In this document: piece by piece, positions 33,151 to 41,485 of the stretch | Layout of the letters: the number at the start of each line of letters is the position of its first letter | Numbering within the stretch: the stretch's first letter is position 1 | Translations under genes and position numbers: made by a program | NCBI GenBank assembly: GCA_022826485.1 | Contig: JAJDUU010000032.1 | Coordinates: 1-53,279 of the forward strand | Source of the DNA: Chloroflexota bacterium | GTDB lineage: Bacteria; Chloroflexota; UBA11872 | DNA length: 53,279 bases | Direction of reading: 5' to 3' | Notes under the pieces: model-generated | The model's input: the letters and a program-made list of their open reading frames with translations, nothing else | Database searches by the model: none | What the model was told of the DNA's origin: nothing

Positions 33151-34377
33151 CTAGTTTTCGAAGAGCACCACGTCGACTTCCTCGATCCGCTCGTCGGTCG
33201 TGTAGCGCCAAATGCCGATGTAGCCCCGGCTCAGGTCGCCGTTTACGTCCCAATCCAAACTCCCGGAGGCGCCGTCGTAGTCGACGGCGTCGCCGGCGCG
33301 GAGGATCTCGAGCGCCCGCGCGATGCCTTCCGGTCCCGCAAACACGACTTCACCCGGTCCACCACCCACGGCGCGCAACTGGTCGCGGATGGCGGAGCCG
33401 TCGCTGCTCCCGGCAGCCTCGGCTGCCAGCGCCAGGGCGATCGTGGCGTCATAGACCTCCTGGACATAGGTGCCTGCCGGCGGCCCGCCGTAGGCGTCCA
33501 CGAAGGCCGCTTCCCACTGGGCGGCCGACTCGCTGGCGGGCGGGGCGGCAGGTCCGGTGCCATACATCCCGCCCAAGGCGGCGCCCCCGAGCGCCTGGAT
33601 CAGGGCCTGGCTCTTGTAGCCGTCGCCGAAGACGAACTGGTCATAGACCCCGCCGTCGAGCGCCTCGCGAATGATCACTTCGCCCTCCGTCGAGAAGACG
33701 ATCAGGATCAGGGCCTGCGCGCCGCCGGCGGCGGACTGCCGCAGGGCGTCGGCGAACGTGGTCTGTTCCGGTTCGACCGCTACGGCGGTGAGAGCGCCCT
33801 CCCAGGCGTCCTGAAAGGATTGGACCAATCCCTGCCCCCAGGCGTCGTTGCGATAGATCGCGCCCACGTTGTCGAAGCCCCGTTCGAGGGCGACTCGCGC
33901 CAGAACCGGCCCCTGCGCCACGTCGGACAGGGCGACCCGGAAGAAGTAGTCGTCGTCCGCGGCGTCGGTCAGACGCGGCGAGGTGGCCGAGGGGCTGACG
34001 ACGGGAATTTGGGCCGGCCCGGCCGCGCGCTCGATGACGGCCAGGGAATTGGCGCTGGTGCTGGGACCGACGAGCGCGTGCACGCCCTCAGCCTCGATCA
34101 GCCGCCGCGCCTCACTCACCGCCGTTTCCGGGTCGAGCGCCGTATCGCCGACCGCTGTCTCGACCGGGCGGCCAAACACGCCGCCCGCCTGGTTGAGGTG
34201 CGCAATCGCCAGGTCGAAGGCGCGTTGCCGATCCTGGGCGTTCTGCGGCGACCCTTCGCTGATGTAGGTCAGCAGCCCGAGCTTCAGCGGCTCCGCGGGC
34301 GACTGGACGCAGGCTGCGAGCGAGACCGCCAGCACGGCTGCTGCCAATAGCGAGACGGCGCGCATTCGATTTGACAT
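33151..34377 (-). CDS. LivJ-type periplasmic-binding lipoprotein (orphan)
   Basis: A 408-residue branched-chain-amino-acid-type solute-binding lipoprotein. The signal ends in the lipobox SLAAC (Cys23); the mature domain shows LAIAHLNQAGGVFGRPVE, VGPSTSANSLAV and SPSATSPRLTDAADDDYFFRV, typical of the family. No LivHMGF permease or ATPase gene is adjacent, so it may serve a transporter elsewhere or act as a sensor. ATG 34377. The neighbouring dehydrogenase might act on the imported hydroxy acid (inference). Confidence 0.9.
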   Translation of the reverse strand: MSNRMRAVSLLAAAVLAVSLAACVQSPAEPLKLGLLTYISEGSPQNAQDRQRAFDLAIAHLNQAGGVFGRPVETAVGDTALDPETAVSEARRLIEAEGVHALVGPSTSANSLAVIERAAGPAQIPVVSPSATSPRLTDAADDDYFFRVALSDVAQGPVLARVALERGFDNVGAIYRNDAWGQGLVQSFQDAWEGALTAVAVEPEQTTFADALRQSAAGGAQALILIVFSTEGEVIIREALDGGVYDQFVFGDGYKSQALIQALGGAALGGMYGTGPAAPPASESAAQWEAAFVDAYGGPPAGTYVQEVYDATIALALAAEAAGSSDGSAIRDQLRAVGGGPGEVVFAGPEGIARALEILRAGDAVDYDGASGSLDWDVNGDLSRGYIGIWRYTTDERIEEVDVVLFEN

Positions 34378-34515
34378 AAAAGAAGCCTCTCAGTGCCACG
34401 TCTCCGGCGACGTGAACCGGCGCCACTTCACCGCGGTCCTCGAGGACGAGGTCTGCGCAGCAGTTTCCCATGGCGCCGGCCGAACGAGACGTTGCGCCTC
34501 GGAACGCCAGGTTTC

Positions 34516-34588
34516 GGTGGCCCGCGCTGCGTGCAGCGTGGGGTCGGTTGCGGGTGAGGCTCCCAGGCTGCACGCAGCCTGGGCCACC
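34516..34588. repeat. Inverted pair of GGTGGCCC... palindromes
   Basis: 34516-34543 (GGTGGCCCGCGCTGC-GT-GCAGCGTGGG type) and 34561-34588 (its inverted relative with CCCAGGCTGC stems). Both copies are themselves palindromic; a G-C to C-G swap between them keeps the stem paired. Related copies are at 21581 and 25538. Confidence 0.75.
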
Positions 34589-34611
34589 GGGCACAGACTC
34601 ATCGAGGTGTT

Positions 34612-34698
34612 GCGCCCCACTCCTGTCACTCCGAGCGTCTCGCTCCTGTGATTCCGAGCGCCCCACGCCTGTCATTCCGAGCGCAGCGAGGAATCTAA
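34612..34698. repeat. 23-bp tandem repeat ending in a GTCATTCCGAGCG element
   Basis: Units start at 34625, 34648 and 34671 (GTCACTCCGAGCG, GTGATTCCGAGCG, GTCATTCCGAGCG), preceded by a partial unit GCGCCCCACTCCT (34612-34624). The last is a full copy of the dispersed GTCATTCCGAGCG...GGAATCTAA element (34671-34698). The surrounding gap 34378-34758 has no gene. Confidence 0.75.
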
Positions 34699-34758
34699 GG
34701 GGCGGCAAAGAGGCACGACGCCCACTCCCTCGGCGCGCGGCCGCAAGCCGCCGCTCCA

Positions 34759-35595
34759 TCAGTCGAGCCCCAGCAGCTCCAGCGAGTTGCGATGGATGAT
34801 TCCCTCGATCACCTCGTCCGGGATCCGCGGCAGGTTCGTGCCCTCGACCTGGTCGCTCAGGCCGCGCATATCGTCCATGCCTTCCTGCGGCGTCCAGAGC
34901 GGGAAGTCGGACCCGAACAGCAGCTTGTCGGCCACGCCCCACTCGACCATCAGCACCAGCGCCTCCCAGGCCTGCCAGGGCCGCACCCAGCCCCCGCCCG
35001 AGACGTCGGCGTAGACGTTGGCGTGCTTGCGAATCACCACCGCGCAGTCGCGCTGCCACGGATGCGCCATGTGCGCGATCACGAATTTCAGGTCGGGGAA
35101 CGCCTGCGCCACCTCGTCGATGAGCAGCGGGTGGCTGTACTTCAGGATCGCCCGCGGATTCGGCTGCGTCCCCATGTGCGACAGGATCGGCAGTCCCAGG
35201 CGTTGAGCCTTCTCGTAGAGCGCGAAATAGACCGGATCGGCGGGATTGAAGTGCGCCAGCATGGGATAGATCTTGATCCCGCGCAGGCCCAGGGCGACGC
35301 CCCGGTCGATCTGGTCGAGATAGCCGTCCTCGGTCGGATCGATGCCCATGAACCCGATGAGCTTGTCCGGGTCCCTGGCCACCCACTCGGCGGTGAAGTC
35401 GTCGGGACTCAGCATGCCGCAGGCCAGCGCGCGCACCCCAAAGACGATGGCCCGGTCCACCGCCTCCATTGCCTCCGCATAGGTCTCGAACGGCAGCGGT
35501 TGCATCGGCGCATACCCCGCCCGCACATCGGCCCGGCGGGACGCCTCGCTCACGTGCTCCGGCTGCAGGCAGTGCGTGTGGACGTCGACGATCAT
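34759..35595 (-). CDS. Amidohydrolase-family lactonase-like hydrolase A
   Basis: A 278-residue TIM-barrel metal-dependent hydrolase. Metal motif DVHTHCLQ, Lys in GIKIYPML, His in ILSHMG and VIAHMAHPWQRD, and Asp in GSDFPLW. It is about 85% identical by eye to the gene at 36925-37764, and both lie in one operon with an enolase-superfamily dehydratase between them. Sugar-lactone hydrolysis would fit that context; a decarboxylase is the alternative. ATG 35595 has GGAGGGG six bases upstream, which excludes the earlier in-frame ATG at 35673. Confidence 0.88.
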   Translation of the reverse strand: MIVDVHTHCLQPEHVSEASRRADVRAGYAPMQPLPFETYAEAMEAVDRAIVFGVRALACGMLSPDDFTAEWVARDPDKLIGFMGIDPTEDGYLDQIDRGVALGLRGIKIYPMLAHFNPADPVYFALYEKAQRLGLPILSHMGTQPNPRAILKYSHPLLIDEVAQAFPDLKFVIAHMAHPWQRDCAVVIRKHANVYADVSGGGWVRPWQAWEALVLMVEWGVADKLLFGSDFPLWTPQEGMDDMRGLSDQVEGTNLPRIPDEVIEGIIHRNSLELLGLD

Positions 35596-35656
35596 GAGAG
35601 TCCCCTCCGTGCGTGTGCGTGCGAAGCCTTGCGGAGCATCAGCCGGAACGCCCTCC

Positions 35657-36856
35657 TCACCGCAGCTGATCAAGTCCTTTGAACGACGGCACGTTCAGCC
35701 GCAGCGTGGGGCGGTGCAGGTCGTAGAGGTCCATCGGCTGGTAGGGGTGGTCCTTCGCGGCTTCCTCGTTGAACTCCACGCCGAGACCCGGCCGGTCCGG
35801 GATTTCCAGCCACCCGTCCTCGACCTTGAGCGGGTTGGCGCACACCTCGAACCGCCAGGGCTCCGGCGGGAAGTGCTCCAGCGTCAGGAAGTTGGGGATG
35901 CAGGCCGCCATCTGCACCGCCGACGCGTAGGACACCTCGCCGTTGGGGTTGTGCGGCGCGAACGCGGCGTAGTGCGAGTCGGCGATGGCCGCGATCTTGC
36001 GCGCCTCCAGCATCCCGCCGCAGTGCGCCATGTCCGGCTGCACAATGTCGGCGCCGCCGTGCGCCAGCAGCTGCTGGAAGCTGAAGATCGTGAAGAGGCG
36101 CTCGCCCGTGGCGATCGGAATGTTGAGCTTGCTGCGGACGTAGGCCATGGCGTCCAGGTCTTCGTGGGGAATGGGCTCCTCGAAGAAGCTGATGTTGTAT
36201 TCCTCCACCGCCTTGCCCGCGCGCACGGCGTTGCCGACGGTGTTGAAGATGCCGTTGCAGTCGATGTAGAGGTCGATGTCGGGTCCCACGGCCTCGCGCA
36301 CCGCGCCCACGGCGTCTACGCCGGTGTTGAGGATGTTGTTGTCCATGCGATAGAAGTCGATGCCCTCGCGGGCGCCCCACGGGTTGAACTTCATCCCCTG
36401 CACGCCCAGCTTCAGCGCGGCCTTGGCGGCCTCGGCCATCTGCTCGGGGCTCATGCCCTGCCGGTACCAGGCGTTGGCGTAGAGCTTGACGCGGTCCCGA
36501 ACCTTGCCGCCGAGCAGCTCGTAGACGGGCACGCCGAGCGCCTTGCCCTTGATGTCCCACATCGCCGTCTCGACGCCGCTGATCGCGCTCGTCAGCACCG
36601 CGCCGCCGCCGTAGAACGCCCGCCGGTACAGCTCCTGGAAGTGCTTCTCGATCTCGAAGGGGTCCTTGTCCATGAGGTAGCGCTTCAGCTCATGGACCGC
36701 GGTTTCGGCCGTAGCCGACCGGCCTTCGAGCGTGGCCTCCCCGATGCCGTGCAGGCCGTCGACGTCGGTCTCCATCTTGACGATCAGCCAGTTGCGCCAC
36801 GACCCGCCGACGAGGAAGGTCTTGATGTCCGTGATTTTTCTTGGTCGCATGGGCAT
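35657..36856 (-). CDS. Mandelate racemase/muconate-lactonizing (enolase-superfamily) dehydratase
   Basis: A 399-residue enolase-superfamily enzyme. Metal ligands are D199 (IDCNG), E226 or E227 (FFEEP) and E252 (TGERLF); H302 in APHNPNGEVS is the likely base, and the pattern resembles D-galactonate/mannonate dehydratases. It would dehydrate an aldonic acid to a 2-keto-3-deoxy acid. AAGGAG five bases before ATG 36856 supports the start. It lies 68 bp after amidohydrolase B and 61 bp before amidohydrolase A in the same operon, downstream of sugar ABC genes. Confidence 0.9.
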   Translation of the reverse strand: MPMRPRKITDIKTFLVGGSWRNWLIVKMETDVDGLHGIGEATLEGRSATAETAVHELKRYLMDKDPFEIEKHFQELYRRAFYGGGAVLTSAISGVETAMWDIKGKALGVPVYELLGGKVRDRVKLYANAWYRQGMSPEQMAEAAKAALKLGVQGMKFNPWGAREGIDFYRMDNNILNTGVDAVGAVREAVGPDIDLYIDCNGIFNTVGNAVRAGKAVEEYNISFFEEPIPHEDLDAMAYVRSKLNIPIATGERLFTIFSFQQLLAHGGADIVQPDMAHCGGMLEARKIAAIADSHYAAFAPHNPNGEVSYASAVQMAACIPNFLTLEHFPPEPWRFEVCANPLKVEDGWLEIPDRPGLGVEFNEEAAKDHPYQPMDLYDLHRPTLRLNVPSFKGLDQLR

Positions 36857-36924
36857 GCAGCTCCTTGGCGAGAGTCGCCGGTTTCGCGGTGGTGGTTCGG
36901 GCCCGGCCTAGAAACGTCCGCCGA

Positions 36925-37764
36925 TCATTCGAGCCCCAGCAGCTCCAGGGTGTTGCGGTGGATGATTCCCTCGATCACTTCGTCGGGGATGCGCGGCAGG
37001 TTGGTGCCCTCCACCTGCTCGTTCAGGCGGCGCATCTTCGTCATGCCTTCCCCTGGCGTCCAGAACGGGAAGTCCGAGCCGAAGAGCAGCTTGTCCGCCA
37101 CGCCCCACTCGACCATCAGCACCAGGGCCTCCCAGGCCGAGTAGGGCCGCACCCAGCCCGCGCCCGACACGTCGGCAAAGACGTTGGCGTGCTTGCGGAT
37201 CACGATCGCGCAATCGCGCTGCCAGGGGTGGCCCATGTGCGCGATCACGATCTTCAGGTCCGGGAAGGCCTGCGCCACTTCGTCGAACAGCAGCGGGTGG
37301 CTGTACTTGAGGATCGACCGCGGATTCGGGTGCGCGCCCACGTGCGACAGGATCGGCAGCCCCAGGCGCTGGGCCTTCTCGTAGAGGGCGAAGTAGAGCG
37401 GATCGGCCGGATTGAAGTGCGCCAGCATGGGATAGATCTTGATGCCGCGCAGGCCGAGGTCCGAGGCGCAGCGGTCGATCTCGTCGAGATAGCCGTCCTC
37501 GGTCGGGTCGATGCACATGAACCCGATGATCCGGTCGGGGTCCTTCGCCACCCAGTCGGCGGTGAAGTCATTGGGACTCAGGGCGCCGCACGCGAGGGCG
37601 CGCACGCCAAAGACGACGGACTTGTCCACCACGCGCATGGCCTCTTGGTAGGTTTCGAACGGCAGCGGCTGCATGGGCGGATACCCCGCCCGTTCGTCGG
37701 CGCGGCGCGAGGCCTCGCTCACGTGATCCGGCTGCAAACAGTGCGAGTGGACGTCGATGATCAC
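36925..37764 (-). CDS. Amidohydrolase-family lactonase-like hydrolase B
   Basis: A 279-residue paralogue of the gene at 34759-35595, with the same metal motifs (DVHSHCLQ, GIKIYPML, ILSHVG, GSDFPFW). The start is GTG 37764: GGAGGG lies seven bases upstream, whereas the in-frame TTG at 37770 is only a base or two from it. Similarity to copy A continues a little upstream (CCCTCCGTG...GTGTGC), so the duplicated unit included the ribosome site. Substitutions are scattered, suggesting an old duplication kept by selection. Confidence 0.88.
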   Translation of the reverse strand: MIIDVHSHCLQPDHVSEASRRADERAGYPPMQPLPFETYQEAMRVVDKSVVFGVRALACGALSPNDFTADWVAKDPDRIIGFMCIDPTEDGYLDEIDRCASDLGLRGIKIYPMLAHFNPADPLYFALYEKAQRLGLPILSHVGAHPNPRSILKYSHPLLFDEVAQAFPDLKIVIAHMGHPWQRDCAIVIRKHANVFADVSGAGWVRPYSAWEALVLMVEWGVADKLLFGSDFPFWTPGEGMTKMRRLNEQVEGTNLPRIPDEVIEGIIHRNTLELLGLE

Positions 37765-37816
37765 GGGCAAACCCTCCGTGTGTGTGCATGCAAGTCCTTG
37801 GACTGCGTCAGAAGCC

Positions 37817-38671
37817 TCATCCCTTCACGGCGCCGGCGGTAATCCCTCGCACCAGCCCCCGCTGCAAGATCAGCACGATGATGAAGATCGGCACCGCCGA
37901 CAGCGTCGAGGCCGACATCGCCACCGCCCAGTCGGTGGCCGTTTGCTCCGCCGTGAACGTCGTGCTCACGCCGATCGGCAGCGTCTTGACGTCCGACGTG
38001 GTGGTGAACACCAGGGCGAACAGGAACTCGTTCCAGGCCAGGATGAACGCGAACAGCGCCGTCGCCACGATTCCGGGAACCGAGAGCGGCAGGATCACCC
38101 GGAAGAGCGCGCCCAACCGGCTGGCGCCGTCCACCATGGCCGCTTCTTCCAGGTCGCGCGGCAGCGACTGGAAATAGCTGCGCAGCAGCCACAGGCAAAA
38201 CGGCACGGAGAACGTGGTGTAGGTGATGATGAGGGCGACCAGGTTGTTCGCCAGATTCAGCGTCACGACGATCTTGAACAGCGGAATCAGCAGCAGCACC
38301 GAGGGCACGGTGTAAGTCAGCAGGGCGAACCGCCCAATCACCTCGCCGCCGGGAAACCGCAGCCGGGCAAGGCTATAGGCGCCAAGCGTGGCGACCACGA
38401 TGGACACGAAAGTCGTTCCCGTCGCCACGATCATGCTGTTGAGCGCAAAGCGCAGGAAGACCGGATCGAACGCCACCACCGCCATGTGGTCGCCGACGAA
38501 CGCCCGGGGCAGCAGGATTTCCCCAAGATCTCGCCTGAGAAAGGTCTCCACGGGGCTGATCGACCCCACGACCATGAAGTAGATGGGAAAGACGGCGAGG
38601 AACGAGAGAAACAGTCCGAGCAGGGCCCGGGGTCGATGATTGGCCGTCAGGACCTTGGTGACGCGCCTCAT
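37817..38671 (-). CDS. Carbohydrate ABC transporter permease (MalG type)
   Basis: A 284-residue inner-membrane permease with six predicted helices. The EAA loop, contact site for the ATPase, reads EEAAMVDGASRLGALFRVIL. Its ATG overlaps the stop of the MalF-type gene by four bases. No ATPase gene is nearby; a shared MsmK-type ATPase from elsewhere is the usual solution in such operons. Confidence 0.93.
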   Translation of the reverse strand: MRRVTKVLTANHRPRALLGLFLSFLAVFPIYFMVVGSISPVETFLRRDLGEILLPRAFVGDHMAVVAFDPVFLRFALNSMIVATGTTFVSIVVATLGAYSLARLRFPGGEVIGRFALLTYTVPSVLLLIPLFKIVVTLNLANNLVALIITYTTFSVPFCLWLLRSYFQSLPRDLEEAAMVDGASRLGALFRVILPLSVPGIVATALFAFILAWNEFLFALVFTTTSDVKTLPIGVSTTFTAEQTATDWAVAMSASTLSAVPIFIIVLILQRGLVRGITAGAVKG

Positions 38672-39582
38672 CCTTGCGCCTCTTCCTCGACCCAGCCGAC
38701 GCGAAGCATGATCAATGACAGCAGCACCACCAGCACCACCATCACGGCGGCGATGGCGGAGCTCATGCCGACGTTGTATTCGCGGAAGCCCGCGGTGAAC
38801 ACCTGCATCGGCAGCGTCAGGGTCGCTCGCGCCGGACCCCCGCCGGTGAGCAGGTAGACCATGTCAAAGGAGTTGAAGGTCCAGATGGTGCGCAGGACCA
38901 GCACGATGACGAGGACGTAACGCAGCGCCGGCACCGTGATGTGCCAGAACATCTGCCAGGCCGACGCCCCATCGACCTTGGCGGCCTCGTACCAGTCTTC
39001 GGGGATCGTTTGCAGGCCCGCCAGCAGCACCAGGAAGGTCCACGGCAGTCCCTTCCAGGTGTAGACCGCGATGAGGGAGACCATGGCGGTGACGCCCTCG
39101 GACAGCCAGGCAATTGGCTCGTCGATGATGTGCAGCAGCTGCAGGAACGCGTTGATGGGCCCGAACTGCGGATGGAGCAGCCAGACCCACACGAACGCCG
39201 TCACGAACGACGGAATCACCCACGGCAGGATGTTGAGGGTGCGGAATAGGCCGCGGCCGCGATAGCTGGCGTTCACGGCCAGGGCGATGATCATGCCGAT
39301 GATCACCTCGCCGGCCACGGCGCCGGCGGTCAGCACGACGCTGTTCTTGACGACCTTCCAGAACTCGCCGTCGGTCACCAACCGCACGAAATTGCCGAGC
39401 CCGACGAACTCGGCGGGATCGTTGGGCCGCAGCAGGCTCTCGTCGAAGAACGCCAGCCACATCGTCGAGATCATGGGGTAGAGCACGACGGCGGCAATGA
39501 GCGCCACGGTAGGAAACAGCAGCCCTATACCCAGCAGCCGCTCGGAATTGCGCAGGCTGAGGCCTCGAATACCCCACCTCAC
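38668..39582 (-). CDS. Carbohydrate ABC transporter permease (MalF type)
   Basis: A 304-residue permease with six predicted helices and the EAA loop YEAAKVDGASAWQMFWHI, ending in FNSFDMVYLLTGGGP typical of the MalF/UgpA group. GTG 39582 is the assumed start, with no obvious ribosome site. A strong hairpin lies 12 bases upstream, between it and the binding-protein gene. Confidence 0.92.
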   Translation of the reverse strand: MRWGIRGLSLRNSERLLGIGLLFPTVALIAAVVLYPMISTMWLAFFDESLLRPNDPAEFVGLGNFVRLVTDGEFWKVVKNSVVLTAGAVAGEVIIGMIIALAVNASYRGRGLFRTLNILPWVIPSFVTAFVWVWLLHPQFGPINAFLQLLHIIDEPIAWLSEGVTAMVSLIAVYTWKGLPWTFLVLLAGLQTIPEDWYEAAKVDGASAWQMFWHITVPALRYVLVIVLVLRTIWTFNSFDMVYLLTGGGPARATLTLPMQVFTAGFREYNVGMSSAIAAVMVVLVVLLSLIMLRVGWVEEEAQG

Positions 39583-39593
39583 CGTTGTATGCA

Positions 39594-39631
39594 GGGGGCG
39601 GGCCCGCAGCTAACGCTGACGGCCCGCCCCC
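39594..39631 (-). terminator. Hairpin between binding-protein and permease genes
   Basis: GGGGGCGGGCC (39594-39604) and GGCCCGCCCCC (39621-39631) form a perfect 11-bp stem with a 16-nt loop, 19 bases after the binding-protein stop. There is no T-run. Such hairpins usually attenuate or protect mRNA, so that the binding protein is made in excess over the permeases. Confidence 0.7.
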
Positions 39632-39649
39632 GAAACTGCACTTGATCGA

Positions 39650-41140
39650 CTAGTTTTCGTCGATCACCTTTTGGACTTCGGCCTCGGCCCACGCGGCCGC
39701 GTCCTCGGGGCTCTCGCCGTCGAACACCATGATGAACATGTCCTTCACGATGTTTCGGGCGGTGACGGTCCCGAGAAGCTCCGAGCCCTTGGACCCGTAC
39801 TTCGATCCGCCGACCCACGCCATCTGCGAGGCGTCCACGCCCGCGCGGATGATGTGCGCCACCGGGGCGATGCGCGGGTGGCCCCAATACTCGTCGCTGT
39901 TCTGCACAGCCACGTGCGTCGGCGCCCAGCCGATCACCGTGCTCTGGAACCACTCCTGGTAATTCGGGCGGTCGAAGAGCGCCGCGAAGAACTCCGCCAT
40001 GCGGTCGGGGTAGTCCGTCTGCGTGGTGATGTTGAGGATGTTCATCCCCGCCAACCCGGCGCCGGTCCCGGCCACGCTCGGCTGCGCAACGGCGGCCACC
40101 TGCTCGAGCATTTCCGGCTTGTCGGCCAGGAAGGTGCCAGAGAAGGAGGTCGACGAAACCATGTGCGCCGTGGCGCCGCGGATGAACTCCGTCCGACCGT
40201 GGCCCTCGTGGCGAGCCGCCGCGCCCGGAGCCGACACCTCGTCCAGGGCCTTCGCCAGCTTGAGCGCCGCGATGGTGCCCTCGCTGTTGATGGAGTTGTT
40301 GCCGTTCTCGTCGAAGACGTAGGCGTCATGCGCCGGCATCAGGCTCCACGCCATCTTGGGATGGGCGTCCAGCAAGTAGGTGAAGTACCCGTAGATGTCC
40401 GGCGGGTCGTTCAGGGCCTGCGCGTTCGCCAGGATGTTGTCCCACGAGTCGGGGGCCGGCAGCCCGTGCTGCGCGTAGAGGTCGCTGCGGTAGTACAGGA
40501 TGTGGGGCCACAGGAACTGCGGCACGCCGTAGTGCACCCCGTCGACCGCGGTCGCGTTGAGGTCGTTCTCGCCAAAGATCTCGCGCCCCATCATGTCCAG
40601 CGCGTCCGTCGCCGGCGCGACGATCTCTTGCCCCGACCAGCTCCAGGTCGCGTCCGGCTGGCTCCAGACCATGTCCGGCAGCGTGCCGGCGGCCTTGGCC
40701 GCCAGGATCTTCGGCTCCGTCTCGCGGAACGGCACCACTTCGCGGTTCATGCGCACGTCGGACGAAATGCCGGCGCGGGCGAACCACGCGTCCTGTGCCG
40801 CCACGCCCAACGGCCGCGTCTCGAAGTCCCAGAACGAAATGTCGAGGATTTCGCGCTCGACCATGACCTCTTCGACGACCCGCTGGGTGATGACCTGCTG
40901 GACCGGAACTTCCTTGATGACTTCCTGCGTGACGATCTTCTCGACCGACACTTCCTTGATGACTTCCTGCGTGACGATGGTCTCGACCGGGACTTCCTTG
41001 ATGACTTCCTTGGTGACGACTTCAGTCTCGCCACAGGCGCCCAGGATCATCGCGACGGTCGCGGTCCCGCCGGCGGCCGCGGCCAGGCGGAACAAGCGCC
41101 GCCGGCTCAGCGTCCCCGTTGGACTCAAGGTTCCTCTCAT
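39650..41140 (-). CDS. Sugar ABC transporter binding lipoprotein with 14-residue tether repeats
   Basis: A 496-residue solute-binding lipoprotein, first gene of the six-gene operon 41140-34759. A twin-Arg signal (SRRRLFRLAAAAGG) ends in the lipobox LGAC (Cys36). Residues 41-97 are four tandem 14-residue units (VTKEVIKEVPVETI and variants), probably an extended or helical spacer between lipid anchor and binding domain. The rest (about 98-496) is a family-1-like extracellular binding fold. AGGAG precedes ATG 41140. Confidence 0.92.
   Translation of the reverse strand: MRGTLSPTGTLSRRRLFRLAAAAGGTATVAMILGACGETEVVTKEVIKEVPVETIVTQEVIKEVSVEKIVTQEVIKEVPVQQVITQRVVEEVMVEREILDISFWDFETRPLGVAAQDAWFARAGISSDVRMNREVVPFRETEPKILAAKAAGTLPDMVWSQPDATWSWSGQEIVAPATDALDMMGREIFGENDLNATAVDGVHYGVPQFLWPHILYYRSDLYAQHGLPAPDSWDNILANAQALNDPPDIYGYFTYLLDAHPKMAWSLMPAHDAYVFDENGNNSINSEGTIAALKLAKALDEVSAPGAAARHEGHGRTEFIRGATAHMVSSTSFSGTFLADKPEMLEQVAAVAQPSVAGTGAGLAGMNILNITTQTDYPDRMAEFFAALFDRPNYQEWFQSTVIGWAPTHVAVQNSDEYWGHPRIAPVAHIIRAGVDASQMAWVGGSKYGSKGSELLGTVTARNIVKDMFIMVFDGESPEDAAAWAEAEVQKVIDEN
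40850..41020 (-). repeat. Coding tandem repeat: four 14-residue tether units
   Basis: 42-bp units encode VTKEVIKEVPVETI, VTQEVIKEVSVEKI, VTQEVIKEVPVQQV and ITQRVVEEVMVERE. The same type appears in the truncated gene at the right edge. Confidence 0.9.
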
Positions 41141-41485
41141 CCCTCACTCCTCTGCTTGTGGGGGGCGCATGAGGTCGCCGCCGCACAACCGGCCAATACG
41201 GACACAACGTTGGCTGAAATCATATCGCCTGGGTGCGTTTGGGCGTGCCGCGGCGCGCTGAAGATCGTGCCCTTCCGGCACTCATCGGCATCGGCCTGGT
41301 TGTAGGCGCCGCGCAGTCGAATTCGCCTGCACCCGTTCACGGCTATTGGCGATGGCGCTGTATATCACGTAGCCGATTGCCGCTTCAACCACGGCGGCGC
41401 GTGATTGCCGCCCGCGCGCCGGCTGCGCCGCACGTGTTCCGCGTGCCACACTGCGCCTTGGTGGACCGTGAACCGAGGTACGGCG
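41141..41485. other. Divergent intergenic region upstream of the sugar operon
   Basis: No gene. GCCAA and TTGGC arms (41192-41214, 13-nt spacer) and the palindrome CAACGTTG (41205-41212) could be a regulator site; TATGAT on the minus strand (about 41219-41224) is a possible -10 for the operon. All are weak. Confidence 0.3.

Noticed and set aside
35576-37144. Long plus-strand open frame across the hydrolase/dehydratase genes
   Set aside because: Antisense to three genes with intact catalytic motifs.
34759-37764. Duplicated hydrolases as an assembly artefact
   Set aside because: The two copies differ throughout and have different neighbours and start codons, so they are real paralogues.
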